Part shown: positions 33,480-44,508 of the stretch, in pieces | How positions within the stretch are numbered: position 1 is the first letter of the stretch | How the letters are laid out: every line of letters starts with the position of its first letter | Assembly (NCBI GenBank): GCA_947502145.1 | Contig: CANMYO010000001.1 | Coordinates: forward strand, 1,240,001-1,304,000 | Length of the DNA: 64,000 nucleotides | Direction: 5' to 3' | Source: an uncultured Paracoccaceae bacterium | Lineage (GTDB): Bacteria > Pseudomonadota > Alphaproteobacteria > Rhodobacterales > Rhodobacteraceae | Translations under genes and position numbers: made by a program | Notes under the pieces: generated by a model | Database searches by the model: none | Told to the model about the DNA's origin: nothing | The model's input: only the letters and a program-made list of their open reading frames with translations

Positions 33480-34331
33480 ATGCCCGAATTGCCAGAGGTT
33501 GAAACCGTCCGCGCCGGACTTGTACCCGTGATGGAGGGGCAAGTCATCGCGCAGGCGGATGTCAATCGCCCGGACCTGCGCTGGCCCTTTCCTGACCGGA
33601 TGGCGGAGCGGCTGACAGGGGCAACCGTGCTGCGGTTGCGGCGACGGTCAAAGTACATTCTTGCGGATCTTTCGCAGCAGGAAACGCTGCTGATTCACCT
33701 CGGCATGTCGGGGCGAATGCTGATCTCGGGGCACCGGGTCGGCACGTTCCATCATCCCCATCCGGCGCCCGCGAAACATGATCACGTGGTTCTTCATATG
33801 CAGCAGGGCGCGCGCGTCACCTTTAATGATGCGCGCCGGTTTGGTGCGATGGACCTGCTGGACACTGCGGCCGAGGCAGAGCACTGGCTTTTGCGTGATC
33901 TCGGGCCGGAACCGCTGGGCAATGAGCTGAACGAAGCCTACTTGATCGCGGCGCTGCGGGCCAAGAACACCCCGATCAAAACCGCGCTGCTGGACCAGCG
34001 AATCGTTGCAGGACTTGGCAATATCTACGTCTGCGAAGTTCTATTTCGTGCGGGCATTCACCCCGCGCGCAAGGCCGGAAAGGTCAGTGAAACGCGGATT
34101 GCGTCGCTGGTTCCGATCATTCGCGATGTGCTGAACGAAGCGATTGCCGCAGGTGGATCATCGCTGCAGGATTATCGGCAGGCAGATGGCGAATTGGGCT
34201 ATTTTCAACACGCTTTCAAGGTTTATGACCGCGAAGGTCAGGCCTGTTCGGCAACCGGTTGCACGGCAACAGTGAAGCGAATCGTTCAATCGGGACGCTC
34301 ATCCTTCTTCTGTCCGCAATGCCAAAGATAG
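33480..34331 (+). CDS. mutM: Formamidopyrimidine-DNA glycosylase MutM (Fpg)
   Basis: A 283-residue base-excision repair enzyme for 8-oxoguanine. After Met removal the catalytic Pro-Glu is N-terminal ([20 protein letters not shown]). [20 protein letters not shown] carries the conserved Lys, and [20 protein letters not shown] is the H2TH region. The C-terminal zinc finger has CSATGC and CPQC pairs with [12 protein letters not shown] between. Frames open further upstream, but the mature N-terminus fixes ATG 33480. Confidence 0.97.
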   Translation: MPELPEVETVRAGLVPVMEGQVIAQADVNRPDLRWPFPDRMAERLTGATVLRLRRRSKYILADLSQQETLLIHLGMSGRMLISGHRVGTFHHPHPAPAKHDHVVLHMQQGARVTFNDARRFGAMDLLDTAAEAEHWLLRDLGPEPLGNELNEAYLIAALRAKNTPIKTALLDQRIVAGLGNIYVCEVLFRAGIHPARKAGKVSETRIASLVPIIRDVLNEAIAAGGSSLQDYRQADGELGYFQHAFKVYDREGQACSATGCTATVKRIVQSGRSSFFCPQCQR

Positions 34332-34392
34332 CTTGATTGCCGCGCCGGGATTTGCGAACTCAAGGTCCAAACCACCGGCAAAGGAGTGCCAG

Positions 34393-35169
34393 ATGGCTTA
34401 CGAGACAATCACAGTGGACGTGTCCGATAACGTGGCATTGATCCGTTTGAATCGCCCCGACGCACTGAATGCGTTGAACTCTACCCTCCTCAGCGAATTG
34501 CTGGACGCATTGGAAGACGCGGACAAAAGCGACAAGGTGCGCTGCATAATTCTGACTGGGTCGGACAAGGCGTTCGCCGCAGGGGCGGACATTACCGAAA
34601 TGGCTGAAAAGTCATTTGTGGATGTCTACATGAATGCCTTTTTCCAATCTGAATCCGAACGTTTCGTGCGGCTGCGCAAGCCGATAATCGCGGCTGTTGC
34701 CGGCTATGCGCTGGGCGGCGGATGCGAACTTGCGATGATGTGCGACTTTATTATTGCAGCGGATACCGCGAAATTCGGCCAGCCAGAGATCAATCTGGGT
34801 GTGATTGCGGGCATCGGCGGCACGCAGCGCCTGACACGATATGTTGGTAAATCCAAATCAATGGACATGCATCTGACGGGGCGCTTCATGGGCGCCGAAG
34901 AGGCCCTGTCTTCCGGCTTGGTCAGCCGTGTCGTGCCCGCCAAGAAGCTGCTTGAAGAAGCTAAGGGCGTTGCCGAAAAGATTGCGGAGAAATCGCTGAT
35001 CGCAAGTATGGCTGCAAAGGATGCCGTGAACAAAGCCTATGAAACGACATTGGCCGAGGGCATCAATTACGAACGGCGGCTGTTTCATTCGCTGTTTGCA
35101 ACCGAAGATCAAAAGGAAGGCATGGCCGCCTTTCAGGAGAAGCGCGAAGCGCAGGTGCGCGACCGCTGA
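34393..35169 (+). CDS. Enoyl-CoA hydratase
   Basis: 258 residues of the crotonase fold. [19 protein letters not shown] is the CoA/oxyanion segment, [20 protein letters not shown] has the first catalytic Glu, and [20 protein letters not shown] the second. It hydrates trans-2-enoyl-CoA in fatty acid beta-oxidation. AAGGAG six bases before ATG 34393 sets the start. A 60-base open extension upstream is not used. It lies between mutM and rpsT, as in related genomes. It closely resembles single-function FadB1/Ech proteins; exact chain-length preference is unknown. Confidence 0.93.
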   Translation: MAYETITVDVSDNVALIRLNRPDALNALNSTLLSELLDALEDADKSDKVRCIILTGSDKAFAAGADITEMAEKSFVDVYMNAFFQSESERFVRLRKPIIAAVAGYALGGGCELAMMCDFIIAADTAKFGQPEINLGVIAGIGGTQRLTRYVGKSKSMDMHLTGRFMGAEEALSSGLVSRVVPAKKLLEEAKGVAEKIAEKSLIASMAAKDAVNKAYETTLAEGINYERRLFHSLFATEDQKEGMAAFQEKREAQVRDR

Positions 35170-35183
35170 CAAAAGGCTTTTCA

Positions 35184-35212
35184 GCGCGGTCAAACTTGTC
35201 TATAGACCGCGC
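35184..35212 (+). terminator. Hairpin after the enoyl-CoA hydratase gene
   Basis: GCGCGGTC (35184-35191) pairs with GACCGCGC (35205-35212) across a 13-base loop, 15 bases after the stop codon. No T run follows, so termination would be inefficient. It may instead belong to the rpsT leader or promoter region; TCTATAGA inside the loop resembles a -10 element. Confidence 0.35.
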
Positions 35213-35318
35213 GAACATGCGCGTGATGCCCGCTTTGGCAGATCAACCCGGTCAGTAAACCCGGGCGGGGCCGTCAGGCGCAAACAGAATTTGATGGACC
35301 CGAAAGAAAGAACCGCAC

Positions 35319-35582
35319 ATGGCTAACACAGCTCAATCCAAGAAACGCGCCCGCCAGAATGAAGCCCGTTTCGCAATCAACAAAATGCGCCGTTCGCGCA
35401 TCCGCACATATCTGCGCGCCGTGGAAGAGGCGATCGCCTCTGGTGATTCCGCTGCTGCGAAATCCGCCCTGCAGGCTGCCCAGCCTGAAATCATGCGCGG
35501 TGTGACCAAAGGCGTGATGCACAAGAACACTGCTGCGCGCAAAATGTCGCGCCTTGCAGCCCGTGTTAAGGCTGTTGGATAA
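35319..35582 (+). CDS. rpsT: 30S ribosomal protein S20
   Basis: An 87-residue basic helical protein that binds 16S r[23 protein letters not shown], then [20 protein letters not shown] and the C-terminal [20 protein letters not shown] are the S20 signature. It precedes dnaA by 590 bases, a gene order common in alphaproteobacteria, and ends at a strong terminator. Confidence 0.98.
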   Translation: MANTAQSKKRARQNEARFAINKMRRSRIRTYLRAVEEAIASGDSAAAKSALQAAQPEIMRGVTKGVMHKNTAARKMSRLAARVKAVG

Positions 35583-35629
35583 AAGTCTCAGTTCTATCCG
35601 TTTCGGGTGGAAATTGAGACTGATTTGGG

Positions 35630-35652
35630 CGCGCCTCCGGGCGCGCTTTTTT
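35630..35652 (+). terminator. Rho-independent terminator of rpsT
   Basis: GCGCGCC (35630-35636), loop TCC, GGCGCGC (35640-35646), followed directly by six T residues. It begins 48 bases after the rpsT stop. A second inverted repeat, AGTCTCA (35585-35591) and TGAGACT (35616-35622), precedes it. Textbook intrinsic terminator isolating rpsT from dnaA. Confidence 0.9.
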
Positions 35653-36172
35653 GTTGCCTTTGACCGTCTGGCAAAACTTTTCCCGTCGATTCAAAGGGGT
35701 CAGAGATTCTTTTTCGATATGGGCAGAGTCAAGCGCGTTGTTCTGTTGATGCAGCCCCAAACGCCTTGCTACGTTGAGCCTGCGATTCACATCGTTCCGG
35801 GGGGGACATGGAGAATCCGGCACTAGAAAGAGTGTCCAGATGACTTGGTATGGTCTCATGGGCGCCGGTTGGGAACAGGTGTCGGAATTCATGCAAAGGT
35901 GATCGGCAAATGCATGCCTATGGCATGTTGTCGCTAGGCCTTTGTGTCGTGATGAATTGGGCTTTGCCCTTGTGTCATCATCGCTCTGTGCACCCGCAAT
36001 TTGCGGTCGGAAGACTGATCTAAGGCACTCTGCCTTAGATTGAATTTTCTGAACGCTGCGCAACTTGAGCGTGTTCGGCTGTGGGGCCGATCCCGTTTGT
36101 TTGTGAGACCTGGAATGTGTTGGGCGTGGCAGTGAGGGCTGTCGAGCAGTGGACAGGTTTGGGACAGGTTGA
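35653..36172. other. Long leader/spacer upstream of dnaA
   Basis: 520 bases between the rpsT terminator and dnaA with no convincing gene. Visible structure includes repeated TTGTGTC-type blocks at about 35941 and 35972, and a perfect 10-bp hairpin at 36018-36040 (annotated separately). No consensus DnaA box (TTATCCACA) was found by eye, so I do not call an origin. It presumably carries the dnaA promoter and a long 5' leader. Confidence 0.45.
36018..36040 (+). promoter_or_regulatory. Perfect hairpin in the dnaA upstream region
   Basis: ATCTAAGGCA (36018-36027) and TGCCTTAGAT (36031-36040) form a 10-bp stem with a CTC loop. The following bases TGAATTTTCTG are AT-rich but not a proper T run. 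It lies about 130 bases before the dnaA ATG. It could be a protein-binding palindrome, a leader hairpin, or the terminator of a short upstream RNA. Confidence 0.45.
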
Positions 36173-37522
36173 ATGACGACAGACGTTTGGGGACAGGTGC
36201 AACAGGAACTTAAGGACGGGATGAGCGGGAGCAGCTTCAACAGCTGGATCGCGCCACTGGAACTTAAGGTGCTAGACGCGCAGGTGGCGACCTTTGAGGT
36301 GCCGACAGGTTATTTTGGCAAATATGTGAACCAGAACTTCGGCGATCAGATTCTATACCACTTCAATCGTGTCGGTGAGAATGTGCAGCGGTTGAAGTTC
36401 GCGGTCCCCGCAAACAAATCCGCGAAAGCCAAGGTCGAAGCGCCTGCCAATGCCCCTGCCAGACCAACCAAATCCAGTGATCATCTGGGTGCCGATATCG
36501 ACCCGCGCTACACTTTTGACAGCTTTGTCGTCGGCAAACCCAACGAATTGGCCAATGCCGCTGCGCGTCGCGTGGCCGAAGGCGGTGTTGTCTCTTTCAA
36601 CCCATTGTTCCTTTATGGCGGCGTTGGGCTGGGCAAGACACACCTGATGCATGCGATCGCAAATGAATTGCGCGCCAGTCGGCCAGAGCTGAACGTGCTG
36701 TATCTGACGGCTGAACAGTTCATGTATCGCTTCATCACAGCCTTGCGGGATCGCAAGATGATGGATTTCAAATCCCAGTTGCGCTCTGTTGATGTGCTGA
36801 TGGTCGATGACGTGCAGTTCATGGCCGGCAAGGACAGCACACAAGAAGAATTCTTTCACACCTTCAATGCCCTGATTGAATCGCGCAAGCAGATCATTCT
36901 GTCCGCTGACCGTGCGCCGGGCGAAATCAAGGAACTTGAGGATCGTATCCGCAGCCGCATGCAATGTGGTCTAGTCGTGGATCTGCATCCGACAGATTAC
37001 GAACTGCGCCTGGGTGTGTTGCAATCGAAGGTCGAACTGCAGCGCGAAGCCTATCCGACACAGGTGATCGCCCCCGGTGTGCTGGAATTTCTTGCGCATC
37101 GCATCACCCAGAACGTGCGCGTTCTGGAAGGCGCCCTTGTGCGGTTGTTTGCCTTTGCGAGCCTTGTGGATCGCGAAATCACGCTGGAGCTGGCCCAGGA
37201 TTGTCTGTCTGACGTGCTGAAAGCCAACGACCGGAAGGTCACAGTCGAGGAAATCCAGCGCAAGGTCAGCGACCACTACAACATCCGATTGTCTGACCTG
37301 ATCGGGCCAAAACGGTTGCGCGTCTACGCCCGCCCACGGCAGGTTGCGATGTATCTTTGCAAGACCATGACCAGCCGCTCATTGCCCGATATCGGTCGCC
37401 GTTTCGGCAAACGTGACCACACCACCGTCATGCACGGGGTCAAACGCATCGAAGAGCTTTCTGTGACCGACAGCCAGATCGCGGATGATCTGGAACTGCT
37501 GCGCCGGTCGCTCGAAGCATAG
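36173..37522 (+). CDS. dnaA: Chromosomal replication initiator DnaA
   Basis: 449 residues. Domain I (about 1-75) is followed by a Lys/Ala/Pro linker and the AAA+ domain with Walker A GGVGLGKTH at about 149-157 and Walker B VLMVDDVQFMAGKDSTQEEF. RIRSRMQCGLVVDLHPTDY is the sensor/arginine region. Domain IV has the DNA-binding helix RFGKRDHTTVMHGVKRIEEL. It initiates replication by binding oriC. The start ATG matches related proteins (MTTDVWGQVQQELKDGM). It heads the chain dnaA-dnaN-recF. Confidence 0.98.
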   Translation: MTTDVWGQVQQELKDGMSGSSFNSWIAPLELKVLDAQVATFEVPTGYFGKYVNQNFGDQILYHFNRVGENVQRLKFAVPANKSAKAKVEAPANAPARPTKSSDHLGADIDPRYTFDSFVVGKPNELANAAARRVAEGGVVSFNPLFLYGGVGLGKTHLMHAIANELRASRPELNVLYLTAEQFMYRFITALRDRKMMDFKSQLRSVDVLMVDDVQFMAGKDSTQEEFFHTFNALIESRKQIILSADRAPGEIKELEDRIRSRMQCGLVVDLHPTDYELRLGVLQSKVELQREAYPTQVIAPGVLEFLAHRITQNVRVLEGALVRLFAFASLVDREITLELAQDCLSDVLKANDRKVTVEEIQRKVSDHYNIRLSDLIGPKRLRVYARPRQVAMYLCKTMTSRSLPDIGRRFGKRDHTTVMHGVKRIEELSVTDSQIADDLELLRRSLEA

Positions 37523-37574
37523 CGGCGCTTGACGCCAGACCACGCACACGCCAACAGTTACATGAAAATCTTGC

Positions 37575-37610
37575 ACCGGGCTGAGAAACGGTTAGTTTCT
37601 CCCTCCCGGT
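37575..37610 (+). promoter_or_regulatory. Composite hairpin between dnaA and dnaN
   Basis: The outer stem ACCGGG (37575-37580) pairs with CCCGGT (37605-37610), and the inner stem GAGAAAC (37583-37589) pairs with GTTTCTC (37595-37601) around loop GGTTA. That makes a 13-bp stem interrupted by a small internal loop. It occupies the middle of the 121-base gap, 34 bases before the dnaN ATG, with no T run after it. Likely an RNA control or processing element, or a protein-binding palindrome. Confidence 0.5.
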
Positions 37611-37643
37611 CGATGGCGTCCGGACGAGAAAAGGGCAAGGGAC

Positions 37644-38762
37644 ATGAAATTCAGCATCGAACGTGCAAGCCTGTTAAAGGCGGTTGCTCAGGCTCAGTCG
37701 GTCGTTGAACGGCGCAATACCATTCCGATCCTTGCCAATGTTCTGATCGAGGCCGAAGGCGACAGCGTTCAGTTTCGCGCAACCGACCTCGATATCGAGG
37801 TTGTGGACCGGGCCCCTGCGCAGGTTGAACGCGCCGGTGCGACAACAGTATCAGCCGTGACCCTGAACGAAATCGTGCGCAAACTGCCCGACGGCGCGCT
37901 AGTTTCACTCAGCGAGGATGCGAATACCGCGCGCCTCACGATCGAAGCCGGCCGATCGAATTTTTCCTTGGCAACCCTGCCAAAAGAAGACTTTCCGGTA
38001 ATGGCCTCCTCCGAATATGCGGCGAATTTTTCGGCCCCCGCGCCGACATTGCGCCGGCTTTTTGACAAGTCCAAGTTTGCGATTTCCACTGAAGAAACCC
38101 GCTATTACCTGAATGGTGTCTATATGCATGTCGCTGACGGCGATGGCGGCAAAGTGCTGCGTTGCGTTGCGACAGATGGGCACCGACTGGCGCGGATCGA
38201 CGCCGATTTGCCCGCCGGCGCTGCCGAGATGGCGGGCGTGATCGTGCCACGCAAAACGGTTGGCGAGTTGCGCAAGCTGCTGGAAGACGACGACATGCAG
38301 ATCGCGGTTTCGGTATCGGAAACCAAAATTCGGTTTGCCACGCCGGATATCACGCTGACCTCTAAGGTGATCGACGGCACATTCCCTGACTACACCCGCG
38401 TTATCCCGTCCGGCAACACCCGCAAACTCGAAGTCGACGCGGCAGAATTTGCAAAAGCCGTGGACCGTGTTGCGACAGTCAGCTCTGAACGGTCCCGTGC
38501 GGTCAAACTGCAATTAGACGAAGACAAGCTGGTGTTGTCCGTCAATGCGCCCGACAGCGGTGCCGCCGAGGAAGAACTGGCAGTCGCCTATGGTGATGAG
38601 CGGTTGGAAATCGGTTTTAACGCCAAGTATCTGCTTGAGATTGCAAGCCAGGTTGACCGTGAAAACGCGGTGTTCATGTTCAATTCGTCCGGCGATCCGA
38701 CCTTGATGCGCGAAGGGAACGATACCAGCGCGGTCTATGTTGTCATGCCGATGCGCGTGTGA
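37644..38762 (+). CDS. dnaN: DNA polymerase III sliding clamp (beta subunit)
   Basis: A 372-residue ring clamp with three similar domains. MKFSIERASLLKAVAQAQSV then ERRNTIPILANVLIEAEGD is the N-terminal signature, RYYLNGVYMHVADGDGGKVL lies in domain II, and the C-terminus ends SAVYVVMPMRV, the usual clamp ending with the MPMR groove residues. GGGCAAGGG precedes the ATG. It lies between dnaA and recF. Confidence 0.98.
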   Translation: MKFSIERASLLKAVAQAQSVVERRNTIPILANVLIEAEGDSVQFRATDLDIEVVDRAPAQVERAGATTVSAVTLNEIVRKLPDGALVSLSEDANTARLTIEAGRSNFSLATLPKEDFPVMASSEYAANFSAPAPTLRRLFDKSKFAISTEETRYYLNGVYMHVADGDGGKVLRCVATDGHRLARIDADLPAGAAEMAGVIVPRKTVGELRKLLEDDDMQIAVSVSETKIRFATPDITLTSKVIDGTFPDYTRVIPSGNTRKLEVDAAEFAKAVDRVATVSSERSRAVKLQLDEDKLVLSVNAPDSGAAEEELAVAYGDERLEIGFNAKYLLEIASQVDRENAVFMFNSSGDPTLMREGNDTSAVYVVMPMRV

Positions 38763-38826
38763 CGGGCTCAGGAACTTTTCAACCTGAAATCAATCGGATG
38801 CGCTCATCTGGACGATCCGTGCCGCG

Positions 38827-39936
38827 ATGACCACCCTGTCCCTTTCGTCCCTGACACTTTCGCATTTTCGCAGTCACAAGCGCGCCGTGCTGGAAGTGGA
38901 CCCGCGCCCTGTTGCCATCTATGGGCCCAACGGTGCGGGCAAAACCAATCTGATCGAGGCGATATCGCTTTTGTCACCGGGGCGCGGGCTGCGCCGCGCT
39001 GGTGTGGACGAACTTTCGCGCAAGCCAGAGTCTTTGGGCTGGAAGGTCAAGGCGCTGCTGCGCACTGACCATCAGGCCTTTGAATGCGAAACCGGGGCAG
39101 AGCCGGGGCAATCCCGCAGCGTCCGCATTGACGGCAAGGTCAATCCGCAGGTGGCGCTGGCCAAGGTTGTGCGGATTCTCTGGCTGGTGCCCGCGATGGA
39201 CCGGCTCTGGATCGAGGGCGCGGAAGGCCGCCGGCGTTTCCTGGATCGCGCGACCCTAAGCTTTACGCCCGAACATGCAGAGGCCGTGCTGCGCTATGAA
39301 AAGGCGATGCGCGAACGTAACAGGTTGCTCAAGGATATGGTGCGTGATCCGCACTGGTATACCGCACTTGAATCGCAGATGGCCGAGGCGGGGGCCATTA
39401 TTCAGACCAATCGCGCCGCCGCGGTCGCTGCGCTGACACAAGCGCAGGCGCAGGCCGAAACGGTCTTTCCGACCGCCGACCTGTTGATCTCGCAGTCAGA
39501 CGGCACCGGTCTGACTGAGGATGCACTACGCGCGGGGTTTGCCGACGGACGCGGGCGGGACATGGCGGCAGGTCGCACCCTGACGGGTCCGCATCGCAGC
39601 GACCTTGACGCCGTTTTCAGCGACAAGGGCGTACCTGCACGGGATTGTTCAACAGGAGAGCAAAAAGCGCTTCTGATCAGCCTCATTCTCGCTAATGGGC
39701 GCGCATTGGCCGCGCAAATCGGTCAGCCACCGATCCTGCTGCTTGATGAGGTTGCCGCACATCTCGACGCAAATCGCCGTGCCGCGCTCTATGATGAAAT
39801 CTGCGCGCTCAAGGCACAGGCCTGGATGACCGGCACCGGGCCAGAGCTGTTTGCAGAACTTGGGAAACGGGCGCAGTATGTTGCGGTGTCTGAACAGGAC
39901 AATGCCTCCGCCACACATCAGCAGGATAATGCATGA
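38827..39936 (+). CDS. recF: Recombination/repair ATPase RecF
   Basis: A 369-residue SMC-like ABC ATPase that loads RecA at gaps. Walker A is in PVAIYGPNGAGKTNLIEAIS (about residue 32-40). The ABC signature region STGEQKALLISLILANGRA and Walker B PPILLLDEVAAHLDANRRAA are intact. Length matches RecF. It begins 64 bases after dnaN and overlaps the next gene by four bases. Confidence 0.96.
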   Translation: MTTLSLSSLTLSHFRSHKRAVLEVDPRPVAIYGPNGAGKTNLIEAISLLSPGRGLRRAGVDELSRKPESLGWKVKALLRTDHQAFECETGAEPGQSRSVRIDGKVNPQVALAKVVRILWLVPAMDRLWIEGAEGRRRFLDRATLSFTPEHAEAVLRYEKAMRERNRLLKDMVRDPHWYTALESQMAEAGAIIQTNRAAAVAALTQAQAQAETVFPTADLLISQSDGTGLTEDALRAGFADGRGRDMAAGRTLTGPHRSDLDAVFSDKGVPARDCSTGEQKALLISLILANGRALAAQIGQPPILLLDEVAAHLDANRRAALYDEICALKAQAWMTGTGPELFAELGKRAQYVAVSEQDNASATHQQDNA

Positions 39937-40361
39937 CCCCGCAACGTGTCACCCTAATCACCCTTGGCGTCGCCGATCTGGATCGTGCCACGAAATTCTA
40001 TGGCGATCTGGGCTGGACCCCACAGGACAGCCCGCCAGAGGTGCGGTTTTACCAGATCAACGGCATGGTGCTGGGCCTTTTTGGGCTCAAGGATCTGGCA
40101 AAGGATCAGGGCCGCCCGGATGCAGAACTGGGCGTCGGTGCCAGCACACTCGCACAGAATTTCGAAACAGAGGCCGAGGTTGACGCTGCATTTGCTGCTG
40201 CGCTTGATGCCGGTGCCACGGCGCTGAAGGCCCCGGAAAAGGTGTTCTGGGGTGGCTACTCAGGTTATTACGCTGACCCGGACGGGCATGTCTGGGAGGT
40301 TGCGCACAATCCTTTCTGGCCATTAAGTGCCGACGGCAGTTTGAGGTTGCCAACACCATGA
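39933..40361 (+). CDS. VOC-family (glyoxalase-like) protein
   Basis: 142 residues with two beta-alpha-beta-beta-beta modules: RVTLITLGVADLDRATKFYG with DLGWTPQDS at the N-terminus, and GYSGYYADPDGHVWEVAHNP at the C-terminus, the last containing the metal-binding-type Glu. That is the vicinal oxygen chelate fold found in glyoxalase I, dioxygenases and resistance proteins. Substrate unknown. It overlaps recF and the GNAT gene by four bases, so the three are coupled. Confidence 0.85.
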   Translation: MTPQRVTLITLGVADLDRATKFYGDLGWTPQDSPPEVRFYQINGMVLGLFGLKDLAKDQGRPDAELGVGASTLAQNFETEAEVDAAFAAALDAGATALKAPEKVFWGGYSGYYADPDGHVWEVAHNPFWPLSADGSLRLPTP

Positions 40362-40885
40362 AGACTGAAAAGATCGACGAAACCCGGCTGACCCCCACGG
40401 ATGAAGCGAAAATCAACCGCCTGCTTGAGCGCGCGTTCCAAGAGGATTTTGGCGGTCGCTCATATCACCAGCAGCGGCACAACTATCGTCTGATTGCGCG
40501 CGAGGGGGACATCATCACCGGACATATGGCGCTGTGTTATCGCAGCATTCGCATGGGTGATGCGCTGGTCAAGATCATGGGCCTCGGCGACGTTGCGACC
40601 GATCCTGACTATCAGGGGCAGGGCATTGCAAGCGCGCTGATGACCGAGGCGATCGCCGAAGCACGGGCCAGCGCCGCAGACTTCTTTCTGCTGTTTGGGG
40701 TGCGCCCGATCTATGCCGGACGCGGATTTCGCGCCGCACCCAATGCCATCAAACATGTTGCGATGTATCACGCCCACACCGACGATGTGCGGGTGCAGGA
40801 TGATCCCTATTTGATGGTGATGGAACTGAAAGGCATCACTTGGGATGATACCGCCGTTGTGGACCTTCTGGGGTTTTCATTCTAG
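40358..40885 (+). CDS. GNAT-family N-acetyltransferase
   Basis: 175 residues. The acetyl-CoA pyrophosphate loop lies in VATDPDYQGQGIASALMTEA (Q/RxxGxG/A type), preceded by the strand IMGLGD. Typical GNAT beta-bulge strands follow. Substrate cannot be deduced; the family includes protein, small-molecule and aminoglycoside acetyltransferases. It is coupled to the VOC gene by ATGA and lies nine bases before the LysE-type exporter gene. Confidence 0.85.
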   Translation: MKTEKIDETRLTPTDEAKINRLLERAFQEDFGGRSYHQQRHNYRLIAREGDIITGHMALCYRSIRMGDALVKIMGLGDVATDPDYQGQGIASALMTEAIAEARASAADFFLLFGVRPIYAGRGFRAAPNAIKHVAMYHAHTDDVRVQDDPYLMVMELKGITWDDTAVVDLLGFSF

Positions 40886-40894
40886 GCCCGGCGG

Positions 40895-41515
40895 ATGACA
40901 ATTTCTGTTGCTGACATGATGCTTTATGCCGGGGCCCTGCTGGTCCTGTTCCTGACGCCGGGCCCGGTCTGGGTGGCGTTGGTGGCCCGCACACTGTCTG
41001 GTGGATTTCATGCGGCCTGGCCGCTGGCGCTGGGCGTTGTCGTGGGGGATGTGCTCTGGCCGTTTCTGGCAATTCTTGGCGTCACCTGGATCGTCAGCGT
41101 TTATGCGGACTTTCTGTTGGTGCTCAAATGGGTCGCGGCGCTGACCTTTCTGGTGATGGGGGTGCTGATCATCCGCAACGCGGACAAGACCATCGCCTCA
41201 GACAGCCGTCTGACCCGTCCCGGGATGTGGGCCGGCTTCCTTGCGGGTTTGGCTGTGATCCTGGGCAACCCCAAGGCGGTCCTGTTCTACTTGGGCATGT
41301 TGCCGGGATTCTTTGACCTCACCAGACTGACCTGGACCGACATCGCGGTGATCTGTTTTTTGTCGTTCGTCGTCCCGCTTCTGGGCAACCTGATCCTTGC
41401 GGGCTTTATCGGTCAGGCGCGGCGACTCTTGACGTCGCCCGCGGCCTTGAAACGAATGAACGTCACGGCGGGATGGTTGCTGATTGGTGTGGGGTTGATC
41501 ATCCCTTGGACGTGA
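40895..41515 (+). CDS. LysE-family amino acid exporter
   Basis: 206 residues with about six membrane helices. The N-terminal MLYAGALLVLFLTPGPVWVA carries the TPGP motif of LysE/RhtB exporters, and GFLAGLAVILGNPKAVLFYL carries the conserved NPKA motif. It likely exports an amino acid or derivative; substrate unknown. Last gene of the run recF-VOC-GNAT-lysE, convergent with the small membrane protein that follows. Confidence 0.88.
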   Translation: MTISVADMMLYAGALLVLFLTPGPVWVALVARTLSGGFHAAWPLALGVVVGDVLWPFLAILGVTWIVSVYADFLLVLKWVAALTFLVMGVLIIRNADKTIASDSRLTRPGMWAGFLAGLAVILGNPKAVLFYLGMLPGFFDLTRLTWTDIAVICFLSFVVPLLGNLILAGFIGQARRLLTSPAALKRMNVTAGWLLIGVGLIIPWT

Positions 41516-41548
41516 CGACCGTTTCCCACCCATGCGTTCGATCTGCGC

Positions 41549-41887
41549 TCAGTGCCACAGATCTGAGAAGAAGTCCCAGAGCGGGCTGCGGCGCCGGTGC
41601 CGCCGTGTTCCCGTGATGTACAGGTAAACTTCTCGCGCAATGCTATAGCCGCCCAATATCAGCGCCACGACGATCACGATCGGCAGGGCGCGCCAGAAAT
41701 CGAAGAGCAACCAAAGCGCCATGCCCCCGATCAATGCGATTAGGGCAATGTCAACGATGATTGGCGCGTCTTCGTGGTCGCGTAAAGGATCGGGATATGC
41801 CGCCGGTTGCGACTGGGACGTCTCAGCCGGACGCGCCACCGGCTTCTCGATCCGCTTCAGTCGATTCCGGAAGGCTTCTTTGCTCAT
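41549..41887 (-). CDS. Small two-helix membrane protein of unknown function
   Basis: 112 residues. A basic N-terminus (MSKEAFRNRLKRIEKPVARP) and a Pro/Asp/Glu-containing linker precede two membrane helices (IIVDIALIALIGGMALWLLF; ALPIVIVVALILGGYSIA). A tail with RRHRRRSPLWDFFSDLW follows. I do not recognise a family. GAGG six bases before ATG 41887 decides the start; the frame is open to 41920. It is divergent from gyrB, with 202 bases between. Confidence 0.6.
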   Translation of the reverse strand: MSKEAFRNRLKRIEKPVARPAETSQSQPAAYPDPLRDHEDAPIIVDIALIALIGGMALWLLFDFWRALPIVIVVALILGGYSIAREVYLYITGTRRHRRRSPLWDFFSDLWH

Positions 41888-42017
41888 CTCGCACCTCGAT
41901 TCACGATACCATCCGACCATTCAAAACCGCCGAAACTATGGCGGGGATCAGGTGACCGCATGGCGGATCAATCCGCTGTCCGGACCCGATCCGTTAAGAC
42001 CCGGCCAAGCTACAAAA

Positions 42018-42061
42018 TATAGCGCTATAAGCGTGACAATCCCCCTGAAAAACCATATATT
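42018..42061 (+). promoter_or_regulatory. gyrB promoter with adjacent palindromes
   Basis: A -35-like GTGACA (42033-42038) and a -10-like TATATT (42056-42061) are separated by 17 bases, placing transcription about 20 bases before the gyrB ATG at 42090. A perfect palindrome TATAGCGCTATA lies at 42018-42029, just before the -35. CAAAATAT (42013-42020) and ATATTTTG (42057-42064) form an inverted repeat that brackets the promoter. The palindrome could be an operator or a supercoiling-sensitive element. Confidence 0.6.
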
Positions 42062-42071
42062 TTGCGGGTAA

Positions 42072-44507
<2,436 letters not shown>

Positions 44508-44508
44508 G

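Noticed and set aside
35653-36172. Chromosome origin next to dnaA
   Set aside because: No consensus DnaA boxes or clear AT-rich unwinding element were seen, and in alphaproteobacteria oriC is often not beside dnaA.
35566-36240. 224-residue reverse reading frame across the dnaA upstream region
   Set aside because: It has no recognisable domain and low-complexity composition, and it overlaps the rpsT terminator and the dnaA start. Treated as chance.
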